From contig CM048744.1 in assembly GCA_026315105.1 (NCBI GenBank), forward strand, positions 365,263,159-365,327,158: DNA of 64,000 nt, read 5' to 3'. Below, one piece after another: positions 32,976-43,505 of the stretch (position 1 is the stretch's first letter; every line of letters begins with the position of its first letter). The DNA is from Locusta migratoria. Lineage: Eukaryota > Arthropoda > Insecta > Orthoptera > Acrididae. The notes under the pieces are model-generated. The model was not told where the DNA came from and did no database searches. It was given only the letters and a program-made list of their open reading frames with translations. The position numbers and the translations under genes were made by a program.

Positions 32976-33168
32976 AGTGGCCGTGCGCTCTAAGGAGTGT
33001 TGCTGTGGAGTGCGGATTTCCTCCCCGTCGGAGGCTCGAGCCCTCCCTCAGGTTTGTGTTTGTGTGTGTGTGTGTGTTGTCCTTAACATGAGGTAGTTTC
33101 AGTAGTTTGTAATTTCAGTGACTGCTGAGCACTGCAGTGTTGTCCCATAAATTTACAAAAATTTGAAT
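32976..33168 (+). repeat. SINE type E
   Basis: Head GGCCGTGCGCTCTAAGG, box B GGCTCGAGCCC, a TG tract (33,058-33,078), TTGTCCTTAACATGAGG and the tail to ACAAAAATTTGAA. Confidence 0.8.
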
Positions 33169-33169
33169 T

Positions 33170-33613
33170 TGATTTTATCTCGTAGGCTAGTCTCAGTTGC
33201 AAAATTTTCTTTATTTCAATGAAGCGTTTCGCCGTTTTGAGGCGTCACCAGATAATGTACATGATATATGGTGAGTTATCTGTCATTGTAAAATAAACCA
33301 CTTAGGAAGGAAACCTATCGTCATAGTCGTGTAAAAACTTAGGCATCAGGCGAAATCAAACGCGTCATGTCGCTCACAGCACAGAGTGGCCAGATAGAAT
33401 GCTGCCGGCGAAGGTTTCCGACCTCGTTGCGGACCAGAACAGATAAACGACTATCTATGACGATAGGTTTCCTTCCTAGGTGTTTTATTTTACAATGATG
33501 ACATAGCTCACCATATATCGTTTACATTATCTGATGATGACTCAAACGGGCGAAACGCTTCATTGAAATAAATAAAATTTTGCAACTGAGACTGACTTTC
33601 GAGATAAATTCGT
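33170..33613. mobile_element. Foldback element, about 440 bp
   Basis: Arms of about 165 bp (CTCAGTTGCAAAATTTT, CAATGAAGCGTTTCGCC, ATATATGGTGAG, AGGAAGGAAACCTATCGTC) mirrored on the right, with about 100 bp of spacer. Carries the GCGTTTCGCC...CCAGATAATGT variant of the GGTTTCGG module. Confidence 0.9.
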
Positions 33614-33850
33614 AACCTGTTGGTGTAATAGCCACCAGTATGGAATGGAGCCAATTTTATTTGAATTTAATTTTTGTGGCACGAGTATCCGACCGACGTG
33701 TAACGTTTCATCTCGTACTGTTGAAGACAAATTCTGAGTCTATGCGAGTGTTTATAGCCTCTGACGATGAAGAGGAAAGGTTAGGTGCTGGAATACGCCA
33801 CAGAATACGGCCTAAAGGCGATGCAGGAAAAATCATCATTCTCAATTTTT

Positions 33851-34002
33851 AATCAAAATATCCACGGGTGTACTGCCGGTCTATAGTGTCCAACGAACAC
33901 CCTTGGATATTTTGATTATCCATTATATCCACGGGTGTACTGCCGGTCTATAGTGTCCGTTGGACGCTATAGACCGGCAGAACACCCTTGGATATTTTGA
34001 TT
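33851..34002. repeat. Tandem pair of hairpin elements
   Basis: Unit 1 (33,851-33,917): arms ATATCCACGGGTGT / ACACCCTTGGATAT with half of the inner stem deleted. Unit 2 (about 33,928-34,002): same arms with complete inner stem CTGCCGGTCTATAG / CTATAGACCGGCAG meeting at TCCGTTGGA. Confidence 0.9.
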
Positions 34003-34129
34003 ATCAAATACGCCGGGAGAAACTGAAGAATCACATTCTCCATTTTCGTCATTCGAGAAATAACCTCGTTTTGAATTTGTTACGTACGTAAGGCTTTTCC
34101 ACAGTTGTAGTCACATTGAGTAGCAGGAA

Positions 34130-34420
34130 GAAATTTGTAGCGCCAGCCGGTGATTCGACAGCAAATCTTTGCACACAGTGTGGCATGTGCACGGCGGCAA
34201 AACTGAATATCGGGGCGGGAGTGTGTGGTGGTTTGGCCGGCGAGTGGTTGCAGAGCAGGCGGGGCGCGGGCGCGGTGATTCACTGTGCGGGCAGACGGCT
34301 GACCGCGGCCAGCCAAGTTCACTGCCTCCGCGCTGGCTGCGGCGCGCCGCGCCTTACCGGCTCTGCCGATGCTGGAGGCAAGAGCCCGTGCCCAGTCACG
34401 TAGACCTGCGGCTGCGTCTT
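34130..34420. promoter_or_regulatory. GC/CpG-rich islet 13
   Basis: CpG-rich block (GGCGGGGCGCGGGCGCGG, GGCGCGCCGCGCC). Overlapping ORFs in several frames; none supported. Confidence 0.35.
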
Positions 34421-34752
34421 CCACAGGCGTTCGATTACGTTATGCAAAAGAGCGCCGATTCAAGGAAGGCTATTTCTGCGGAGTTGTTGCACTGCGCGGG
34501 TAACTTTCACTGAAGCGTATTGGCCCCTGAGGATAATTTAGAGGTACTACATCGTACGATAAGGTACTGATAAGCAGATAGGATGCTGAGTCAAAAGGCA
34601 TACTACTCTTCGGAACTAAGTCAGTAAACAGTTAATGTGACTGAAAATTTTCAGGAAAACAAACAATACTCATATGAACTTGCTGAATGTTGCTCTGGTG
34701 GTACGTTCAAAATCTAAGGCCATGCCATCTCTCATTCTGAAGAAAATACGTA

Positions 34753-34954
34753 GGCGGCCGCGGTGGCCGAGGGGATTGAGGCGCTCCAGTCTGTACGGCC
34801 ACTACGGTCGGGGGTTAGAATCCCTCCTCGGGTATAGATATTTGTGCCGTCCTTAGTCTTAGCTAGTTCATAAGTACTTTGTAAGCTTAGGGACTGATGC
34901 CACCGTAGTTAAGTCTCATAAGTTCTACAAACATTTGAACATTTTTTGAATTTT
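34753..34954 (+). repeat. SINE type A with head deletion
   Basis: Complete ends; a few bases are lost in the anticodon-arm equivalent and box B is mutated to GGTTAGAATCC. Perfect 11-bp TSD GAAAATACGTA at 34,742-34,752 and 34,955-34,965. Confidence 0.96.
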
Positions 34955-35074
34955 GAAAATACGTAAATTATTTGCCAACTAGATCAGTCAGCTTCAGAAG
35001 ATTAGTCACCAAACTTGACTCATTTTAGAGCAAAGAGAATGATCGGACACGACGAGAATTAGAAACAACACGAT

Positions 35075-35573
35075 GAATTATGAAGATATGAAACATTGTA
35101 ACATAATGTAGTCGACAAAATTTAGACGAATGAAATGGATGTGACGCGAAGTTCGAATTATAAAAGTGAATAATCGACTTTCATTGAGACATGCTCCATA
35201 GGTGTACGACACTAGGAATCGACAGAATTATGAAGTTATGAAACATTGTAACATAATGTAGACGAATGAAATGGGTGTGACGCAAAGTTCACCGCGGTGG
35301 AGTAGCCGAGCGGTCTAAAGCGTCTCGCTGCGGACCGCGCGGTTGCTCGCCGTGAAGGTTCGAGTCCTCCCTGGGGCATGGGTGTGTGTGTTTGTCCTTA
35401 GGTTAGTTTACATAGGTTTAAGTAGTTTGTACGCTAAGGACTGATGACCACGCAGTTTGGTCCGATAGATTTACAAACATTTGAACATTTTGACGCAAAG
35501 TTCGAATTATAAAACTGAACAATCAAATTTCATTGAGACGTGCTCCATAGGTGTACGACACTAGGAATCGACA
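35075..35573. repeat. Tandem duplication of about 150 bp, second unit split by SINE
   Basis: Unit 1 (35,075-35,224) and unit 2 (35,225-35,573 minus the SINE) share GAAACATTGTAACATAATG, GACGAATGAAATGG and GGTGTACGACACTAGGAATC. Unit 1 carries about 13 extra bases. The SINE lies only in unit 2. Confidence 0.92.
35291..35490 (+). repeat. SINE type B, full length
   Basis: Intact head, boxes A and B, and tail. Perfect 13-bp TSD TGACGCAAAGTTC at 35,278-35,290 and 35,491-35,503. Confidence 0.97.
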
Positions 35574-35775
35574 GAATAACTACAGATGCGTTAGTTGACT
35601 GTCGAGAGGTAACTACCCACAGGACCTACTAGGCGAAACCCTTGGCGTCGAGTGTAGTCCTACTACAATGACTGCTATTTGAAACAGAAATCGAAAATTG
35701 GCCTCTAACAGAAAGGAAAAAGAAGTTGCAACATTTAGTGCAAGAAGTCACTAAGTGAGGTTGTGCAATCTTAAA

Positions 35776-36060
35776 TTAATACAGAAGTATAATTCGTAAA
35801 GCTGAGAAAGTACTTTTTGTTTATTGACTACCGGTTTCGACAAGATTATGTTGCCATCATCTGGTCTCATGCCAATACACGTCAATAAAAATCCATTATC
35901 TGTATAACATGTAGTGTTAATCGAAAAAAGTCACATGTTACACGTATGATTAATTTTTATTGACTAGTGAAAGTAAGGGATTAGATGATGTAGTTTTGCC
36001 GAAATCGGTACTCAGTAAATGAGAAATGGCGATCTTAACTTTCCGAAGTATAGTTTGGTG
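35776..36060. mobile_element. Foldback element with GGTTTCG module
   Basis: Arms AGAAGTATAATTCG / CGAAGTATAGTTTGG are mirrored, and inner arms pair TACCGGTTTCGAC and GCCGAAATCGGTA plus GTCAATAAAAAT / ATTTTTATTGAC. Diverged but clear. Confidence 0.75.
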
Positions 36061-36560
36061 TTCATAACATGCTAGATCAAATTCCCTCGCTCCACTCAAA
36101 AAACTTGAGATGTGAAGTGTAAATGAAATGACAGAGCTGCTGTCAACCAGAAGGTTGGTTGGAACACCACAGAGATCTGTTAGACATGGTGTTTGACACG
36201 ATATGCTGTTGTCTAGCTCCGATATTCGAACATATTTTCCCAGCCAGTTATTGGCGGGTCTAGATTACAGCTTGAACTCTACATCACAATGCAGTCCGAC
36301 AATTTTCACCTCAGAAGTGGGAGAAATGGTGTTTGGCAGATAACTGCTCCTAGGACTGTAGCGCTACCGCACAAATGGTAGTAAGCCAGTCAATTAACAA
36401 TTAATGAATAGATTGTGACAAGTTTCTGTCGGCCCTTTGACAGACATCAAAAGTTTGATTGGTGCAAGCTCTACTGTACTGCACCGTGTGCCGACAAATA
36501 AATGAGAACTCTTGCCTGTAACTCGCATGTGTTGCACCCCGTTTTTTTATTTTATTATTT
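36061..36560. other. Stretch without recognised feature
   Basis: No repeat firmly recognised. Confidence 0.4.
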
Positions 36561-36570
36561 TATTTTCTGG

Positions 36571-36645
36571 AAAACACCCACAGGGCCGTTTCTTAAAGGT
36601 TTATTCTCACAATAAATCTTGAAGAAATGGCTCTTGGGTGTTTTT
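36571..36645. repeat. Small inverted repeat
   Basis: GAAAACACCCACAGGGCCGTTTCTT and AAGAAATGGCTCTTGGGTGTTTTT form about 24-bp arms around a short AT spacer. Confidence 0.7.
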
Positions 36646-36790
36646 CGACCAGTCGAAAAGTCGCACTGTCCACACCAGGCGATGGGTTCTCACCAACCTG
36701 TAATATTTGATTTAGCCCACGAATTCGTGTTTATGTGGTTTCACATATTGTTTGTAAAACAGTAATTCTTGCACATATTACAATTTTATG

Positions 36791-38446
36791 CCTGATATTG
36801 AGTCAAAATAAATAAATGTTATCACCTTTAGAGACTTGTGGATTACTATTTAGAATGGTCGCAATATTCCCGCGTGAGTTTATGTCAGATGTTCTGTTAA
36901 AACTTCCGGGCTGAGATGCCGTGTCGTGTATAAAACATATTCCTGACGTTTCGTCGACAACTGCAACCGAAGGACCACGGAAGATATCTCCTGATGCTGG
37001 GGACAGGAATAAGTTTTATACCTCGATTGCGGACTTTCTGCCCGGAAGTTTTAACTGAGGAAACACCGGCCGTATGATATCACATGTTCAATCCTAGGAC
37101 AGGGATCGAAAACCACACCTTTCGAACGATAGTCTGGCACTCGACCACAGAGGAATAATACACAGAGACGCACTGGACCTCTAGCCATTTACGGACAAAA
37201 TAGCACACTGTAGGGCTAATCGAAGTTAAATGATTAAAATCGCGCCACGGAATTGTTTTACTGCTGACGGAGTACATGCTGTCAGGAGTCGAACCAGGTC
37301 ACTTGCTACCGGGCAAATTGGTAGAGCTGTTTATCGAGGAGCAAGCTTTGGCGTTAGCTCCCTGATATTGAGTCACAATAAATAAATTTCATCACCTATG
37401 GAGACTTGTGAATTACTATTTAGAATGGTCGCAATCTTCCCGCATGAGTTTATGTCAGATGTTCTATTAGAACTTCCGGGCTGAGATGCCGTAGTCGTGT
37501 ATAAAAGATATTCCTGGCGTTTCGTCGACAACTGCAACCGAAGGACCACGGAAGACGTCTCCTGCTGCTGGAGACAGGAATAAGTTTTATCTGAAGGAAG
37601 CACCGGCCGTACGATATCACATGTTCAATCCTAGGACAGACGAGGGTTCGGAAACCACACCTTTCGAACGATAGCCTGGCACTCAACCACAGAGGAATAA
37701 TACACAGAGACGCACTGGACCTCTAGCCATTTACGGACAAAATAGCACACTGTAGGGCTAATCGAAGTTAAATGATTAAAATCGCGCCACGGAATTGTTT
37801 TACTGCTGACGGAGTACATGCTGTCAGGAGTCGAACCAGGTCACTTGCTACCGGGCAAATTGGTAGAGCTGTTTATCGAGGAGCAAGCTTTGGCGTTAGC
37901 TCCCTGATATTGAGTCACAATAAATAAATTTCATCACCTATGGAGACTTGTGAATTACTATTTAGAATGGTCGCAATCTTCCCGCATGAGTTTATGTCAG
38001 ATGTTCTATTAGAACTTCCGGGCTGAGATGCCGTAGTCGTGTATAAAAGATATTCCTGGCGTTTCGTCGACAACTGCAACCGAAGGACCACGGAAGACGT
38101 CTCCTGCTGCTGGAGACAGGAATAAGTTTTATCTGAAGGAAGCACCGGCCGTACGATATCACATGTTCAATCCTAGGACAGACGAGGGTTCGGAAACCAC
38201 ACCTTTCGAACGATAGCCTGGCACTCAACCACAGAGGAATAATACACAGAGACGCACTGGACCTCTAGCCATTTACGGACAAAATAACACACTGTAGGGC
38301 TAGTCGAAATTAAATTATTAAAATCCCGCCACGGAATTGTTTTACTGCTGACGGAGTACATACTGACAGAAGTCGAACCGGGACACTTGCTATCGGGCAA
38401 ATTGGTAGAGCTGCTTATCGAGGAGTAAGCTTTGGCGTTAGCTCCC
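36791..38446. repeat. Three-unit tandem array (570, 542, 542 bp)
   Basis: Units start at CCTGATATTGAGTCA (36,791, 37,361, 37,903) and end GCGTTAGCTCCC. Each contains a TTCCGGGCTGAGATGCCG...GTTTCGTCGACAACTGC block and two tRNA-like segments on the minus strand (boxes near 37,090-37,150 and 37,280-37,340 in unit 1). Units 2 and 3 look identical over the first ~320 bp; units 1 and 2 look identical over the last ~220 bp. Unit 1 alone keeps both arms of an inner inverted repeat (GTTAAAACTTCCGGG / CCCGGAAGTTTTAAC). Confidence 0.95.
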
Positions 38447-38449
38447 AGA

Positions 38450-38960
38450 GGGTAGCTAATCGCCGCCCCCGGACGCGGCTAGCGGAGCCCCCAGCGCCGG
38501 ACTCACCTTGTGGCAGAGGCAGCGCTGACCGTGTGCGTCGGTGGAGCGGCCGTGGCTCGTGGCTCGTGGCTGGTGGCGTCTCCTGCGTCCTTGTGGTCCC
38601 GCCGCGCGGAGGGGACTGTGGTGCGCCGCGGCGCGGCCCGCGCGTTTTAAACGCCGCCGGCCGCGGGGAGGGGAGCGGCGGCACGCCATTGGCCGAGCCG
38701 GAGCGCGGCGCGCCGTCCGCCCCCGCTGGCCGCCCTCGCCCTCCGCCACCGACGGCGTCTGCGGCTGCGGCGTCGCGGCCAGGGTCCTCTACACATACAC
38801 GCCGGCGACGACCGCTGCACCGACCAGCGCACAGGACGTTCACTCCTGCCGGAGCGCCGACTCGCCGCCGGACGCCAAAGAGCGGAGGTTGCTTCCAGCG
38901 GGCCGGCGGCGGCGGCCGGACACTTGCCCGCCAGGTGCCGACCTCCGCCCAGTGTGACTC
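38450..38960 (-). promoter_or_regulatory. CpG island with candidate minus-strand core promoter
   Basis: The strongest CpG island in the window. On the minus strand: CCAAT box at 38,692-38,688, TATA-like TTTAAAA at 38,651-38,645, and a CCACAGTC initiator-like site with +1 near 38,619, 32 bp after the TATA start. CCAAT sits near -70. Positions fit a textbook pol II promoter. Long ORFs across it are compositional. Confidence 0.5.
38507..38619 (-). other. Candidate non-coding first exon
   Basis: From the predicted start near 38,619 to a consensus 5' splice site CACAAG|GTGAGT (intron from 38,506 downward). The 113-nt segment has no ATG, so it would be 5' UTR. The tandem array at 36.8-38.4 kb would lie in intron 1. 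No downstream exon was identified. Confidence 0.4.
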
Positions 38961-39154
38961 CACCACAAACTGCCGCGCCGTCGTTTCGGATATTGTTGTG
39001 CGACACAGTCAGTGATCGTCAGCCCCACCGACGATGACCTTTCAGAGATTCGTCGCCATTGTATTCTGAGTGTTTCGACGTGATACACCCTCCAGTAGGC
39101 CAATCCACAGCAGTTCGTTACTCTAAATACATTGCATACTTCGAGGACGTGTAA

Positions 39155-39782
39155 TGGGACCGAGTACGTAATATTTTGATAAGGAATCCATGTCGTTAAG
39201 GGTCATTCAATGATGCTATGAGCACTTCTTTCTGACGCTGAAAGACAAATATTTTGTATATGCGATTGCAGGCTCCCTCAGCGTATTCCAGCGATGAAAT
39301 GTTCTCGGGTTATCAGCCGACGTTTCAATGAGTTTCGTACTCATCATCCTCAGGCGAGGATGATGAGTACGAAACTCATTGAAACGTTGCGCTAAGACGA
39401 CGCCACCACTCGGCTGATAACCCGGGAAATATTTTGTATTTCACTGTATTTCCTTTCCATATTTTGGAAAGAGGTAATAAGGACATGCACAAAAAAAGTC
39501 TAGTGAACATTGACTCTAAAATGCATACCTTAACAGCTATGAGCACGTAACCATTAGAAGATGAAGACATGCTCATAGTTCTTAAAGTATTCATTTTCGC
39601 GACCATGTTCACTAAACTTTTTTTTCGTTTTTTGATCCATATCGCGTCTTTTGAAAATTACAAAGTCGGGAGTTTGCAGTAGAACAGAGTTGTTGTGTCA
39701 AAGATAAACAAGTGCTCATATCGTCACTGGATGACATTTCCGGACGTGGGTTCCTTATCAAATTGTTGTGTACAACTCCCCA
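39155..39782. mobile_element. Foldback family X, copy 1, with nested insertion
   Basis: Arms TTTGATAAGGAATCCA...ATGAGCAC and the mirrored GTGCTCAT...GGTTCCTTATCAAA; inner arms AAAAGTCTAGTGAACA / TGTTCACTAAACTTTT. Same family as 41.1 kb. The left arm is interrupted at 39,260-39,426. Confidence 0.88.
39260..39426. mobile_element. Foldback nested in family X copy 1
   Basis: A 167-bp insertion with adjoining arms CGTTTCAATGAGTTTCGTAC... and their reverse complement, plus outer arms CGGGTTATCAGCCG / CGGCTGATAACCCG. Perfect 13-bp TSD AAATATTTTGTAT at 39,247-39,259 and 39,427-39,439. The other family X copy lacks the insertion at the matching site. Confidence 0.92.
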
Positions 39783-39849
39783 GGTGTCATGAGAACATAC
39801 TATGTTTGTTTATAAAGGTGAATAGATGGGGCATAACAGCTTTCAGATA

Positions 39850-40028
39850 ATTGCAGAACGACATGTTGACCATAGCTGTTTATTAATTCTCAATGCTACC
39901 GGTTTCGGTTATTTACCATTGTCAAGCTATTAGCTAATCTCTGCTAACGCTTGACAATGGTAAATAACCGAAACCGGTAGCATTGAGAATTAATAAACAG
40001 CTATGGTCAACATGTCGTTCTGCAATTA
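39850..40028. mobile_element. Near-perfect foldback, 80-bp arms
   Basis: TAATTGCAGAACGACATG...ACCATTGTCAAGC and its mirror, separated by about 21 bp. Contains CTACCGGTTTCGGTTATTT in both arms. Confidence 0.95.
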
Positions 40029-40157
40029 CTATGTTTGTGACTGTGCTGCACTGCTAATGATTCATGAGGACGATTCTTGACTAAAAAAAAACAGTGGTTC
40101 TGTCTGTTGTGGAATGGCATTTGTTGCTGCCAGTCACGATTTTTTTTTCAGTTGCAG

Positions 40158-40992
40158 AAGATAGCTAAACTGGTTATTTATTCGAGATTGCCGGTTTCGG
40201 TAAGCAGTACTACCACCATCTGATCGTTTACATTCTCTAAAAATTCGCTAGGGCCTGAAAAATTTTGTTCTGTAAAAAGGATGCAGGACTTTATGTGTGT
40301 CACGCTCAATAAAAACATTTATAAAATGATCGATAACTGAATGAGTCAGCGGCGCATGACCCAAGCCATTTGTAAGAGTTGAAAATTTTTCGAAAACATT
40401 GTATGGGAATGAGAAATCTTTATTTCTTATTAACTGTAAATCAGTCAATAATCGCGTTATTATTAGTACTAATCGGTTTCGGCCTATTAATGGGCCATAT
40501 TCAAATCTAGTGTGGCTTAGCCTTGAATCGCACGCAGCAGATAGACAGGTTGTCCTCTTGGTAACGCTGCATGGGGCCCAAGCCAAAGCCAAATCCACAG
40601 TGGATTTGAAGACGATCTATTACTAGGCCGAAACTGCTCTCGTATACACTAATGAAAACGCGTCATTGACTATTCACAATTAATTAAAAAGAGTACCATA
40701 ACGACGAGGGAGCTCAGGTCAACTGAATGGGGTTCCTTTCATGTTATTAGACTCTTACCAATGACTTGGGGATTGCGCAACTGTCGTCTTCTTTTATCGA
40801 AGATTTTATCAATGTCTTTATTGAGAGTAACAAAACTAGGCCATGCAGCCATTTTTATGAAAAAAAAAAAAAAAAAACCTTTACAGTTTACAGGCCCTAG
40901 CATATTTTTAGAGAATGTAAACAAGAGATGAGATAATGATAACATTGCTTTCCAAAACCGGTAATCTCGGATAAGTATAGCGATCTTGGTTA
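40158..40992. mobile_element. Foldback with an inner element
   Basis: Outer arms (CGAGATTGCCGGTTTCGG ... TTTTTAGAGAATGTAAAC / mirror near 40,889-40,992) of about 100 bp enclose about 600 bp. Inside lies a second unit with CGGTTTCGGCC (40,471) and GGCCGAAACTG (40,627) in inverted order. Confidence 0.7.
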
Positions 40993-41103
40993 GAAGTTTT
41001 TTTCTTCCACTGAATTTTAAAATCGCTCCTTGTTCCAACATGGGGACATTGTTTACATACAGCGGCTTCGTATATTGCTGTTACAAATTTTGAGAACTTG
41101 TAG

Positions 41104-41548
41104 AGGGGACTGTGTACATTTTTTATGAGTATTACAAGTCCTTAAGTGTCATCCAGTGACGTTGTGAGCACTTATTTATGTCTGACACTGAAAAAGAAAC
41201 CACTTTGCTTTTCATATTTTGGGAAAGAGGTAGTTTAGACCAAAACAAGGAAAAAATCGCTGCTAAAACTTGACTCTAAAATGCAAATACGATCTTTGAC
41301 TACTTGTCTAGTAGAAGAGGTGTTTTCAACACTGAAGGTGGAGACGTGGTCATAACTCCTACGCTGTCTATTTTAGAATCCATCTTAACTAGACTTTTTT
41401 TCTTGTTTTGTTTCATATCGCCTCTTTTTCAAAATATGGAAAGTAAACATACTGCGGTAAAGAATTGCTCATGACGTCATTAGACGATATTTCCGGAGAT
41501 GGATTCCTTATCAAAATATTATGAAGTCAGTCGAAGGTATAATAGGAA
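41104..41548. mobile_element. Foldback family X, copy 2 (uninterrupted)
   Basis: Arms GTCATCCAGTGACG...GTGAGCAC and the mirrored side ending GGATTCCTTATCAAAATATTATG, with inner TTGACTCTAAAATGCA matching copy 1. It provides the empty site for the insertion in copy 1. Confidence 0.85.
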
Positions 41549-42378
41549 CTTTTGAACATTATGTACGTTTGGTATTGAACTGACAAGAGGAGGATTGTTG
41601 AAAACCCGCAACTATAAAAACAGTGGCTCAGATCTATATAAAATAGCATTTGATGCTGCCATTTGTTTTTTCTTTCTTTCTTCTTATTTTTTTCTCATCG
41701 TGATGTGTGTCTGGAAGAAATTATTATCGAGTGCTTTCTTCCTGTACTACGGTACTGGTGATCTGCTACATTGTTCTCGTAACCTGTACGTGTTTCCATA
41801 ACGGTAAAGTTTACGAGATGCTGCAACAACTCACATACCGTAAAATGTAATAGTACACGAAAAACACACTTGGTAATGATAATTACTTTCCAAAACGCGC
41901 AAACCGTAAAGAAAAATCACGACTGACGGCAGGAAATGTTATTTTATAACAACCAGTACCAATAATATAGAATGTGGTCATAGAACTTTTTATTTGTCTC
42001 GATAGATAACATAAATTACTTGATTAATCAATTCTCAGTAGTAAGCAGTCATCGTCACAATTAAACGACAAACGAAAAGACTACAACTACGTATTTGCAT
42101 AATCATTTTAACTGTGATACTGACAACTCAGCAAATGAAACCCATTAACTTTATTCGTAATTTTTGCATTTAAGAGGATTTCAATTTAAACATGAATATT
42201 ACATCAGGTACTCCATGGGCAAAGTACAGCATCATAGCATGCATATCATCGTTATTAAAAAGTCGTTGATTAATGTTGACGACACACAGCAATGTCATTT
42301 TGCTTCTTGTCACTCTTGATTTCAATTGCGTATTACCGCATGGATGGATGGCTGAAATTCTTGACTGTGTAACGGAGT
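41549..42378. other. AT-rich stretch, nothing identified
   Basis: No repeat or conserved motif recognised. Confidence 0.45.
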
Positions 42379-42391
42379 TAGAAATGAGTTG

Positions 42392-42587
42392 CCGGCCGCG
42401 GTGGCCGAGGAGACTGAGGCGCTCCAGTCACGGTCTGCACGGCCACTGCGGTCGGGGGTTCGAATCCCCCTCGGGCATGGATATTTGTGCCGTCCTAGTT
42501 CGTAAGTAGTTCATAAGTAGTTTGTAAGTTTAGGGACTGATGACCCCTTAGTTAAGTCCCATAGACTTTACAAACATTTGAAACATT
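42392..42587 (+). repeat. SINE type A (CCTAGTTCGTAAG subtype)
   Basis: Full length. Shares the diagnostic GTCCTAGTTCGTAAGTAG joint with copies at 54.1 and 56.0 kb, marking a young subfamily. Perfect 13-bp TSD TAGAAATGAGTTG at 42,379-42,391 and 42,588-42,600. Confidence 0.97.
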
Positions 42588-42600
42588 TAGAAATGAGTTG

Positions 42601-43140
42601 TTGGGTAATCTTTCCTGTTCACGGCGGGCTATATGTTTGAGTGCTGTATTGAGTTTCCTATTTTTTAGGTTTTCATTATATGATCTTGAATACATGGTGT
42701 TTTCCCTGTTGTTACATTCACAGAATGCTGACAAACAATAAGAAGACTGGGTGGGGCAGCATTTAACGCACATTCAGTATCAGACATGCGTGTAATGATC
42801 AACAATAATTTTTAGTGTAATACGGTAAGTAAATGAGAAACATGTCTTTACTGGTAAGGAGCCACTGGGTACCAAGAGATCCTCATATCAAAACAGCAAA
42901 CCTGAGCAAGTTCTCAGAGTAAGTCATCAGAGTTGAGAATTATGAATGGCGGAATAGGAAAGCTTTATAAGTTACTACTTGTGTGTTGGTGTGGTATATG
43001 AGACCACCGCCATCGAACCAACTAAAACCTTAAATAAAGAAATAAGTTATGGCAGCCGTATTTGTGTGGTAGTGTACACTGTGTGAAGAGTCTGGTATTC
43101 TTATTGCTCAATGTTATGTAACGCCTCACAAATAATACAG
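42601..43140. other. AT-rich stretch, nothing identified
   Basis: No recognised feature. Confidence 0.4.
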
Positions 43141-43149
43141 CTAACCTGC

Positions 43150-43362
43150 CCCCTCTCCGTCTCTGGAGGAATGCGGTTCAAACCCGTCTCTGGCAAGCTG
43201 TATTTGGGTTTTCCGTGATTTCCCTTAATCGCTCCAGGCAAAGGCCGGTATAGGTGTTTTGAAAGAGCACGGCCAATTTTCTTCTCCATCCTGAACAAAA
43301 ACAATCTGAGATTGTACTGCGTTTTCGGCGGTACATAAAACCCTAATATTCCTTTCTTCTCT
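43150..43362 (+). repeat. SINE type C, head-truncated
   Basis: GGTTCAAACCC box B, TTTTCCGTGATTTCCC, TCGCTCCAGG, AAAGAGCACGGCC and an ACATAAAACCCTAATATTCC end. Confidence 0.75.
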
Positions 43363-43505
43363 CTCTCTCATTAACACACACTGCGTGTTCTCGCGTGTTT
43401 GTGTGTGTTTGTTTTTCAGCATCCTGTACTGTAAAATTAAAGAAAAAATTAATGTGAAAATTTCGGCTCCTTCTGAAGATTACAGCTTATGGCCTGTCAT
43501 TACAA

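Noticed and set aside
37373..38228. Identical 76- and 78-codon ORFs repeated 542 bp apart
   Set aside because: Identity comes from the tandem duplication; the two frames overlap each other and carry no known domain.
36791..38446. CRISPR-like or satellite array
   Set aside because: Only three units of over 500 bp, no short repeat/spacer structure, in a eukaryotic repeat context.
38415..39015. ORFs of 97-183 codons on both strands
   Set aside because: Arg/Pro/Ala-rich, overlapping in opposite strands, no homology; artefacts of a CpG island lacking AT-rich stops.
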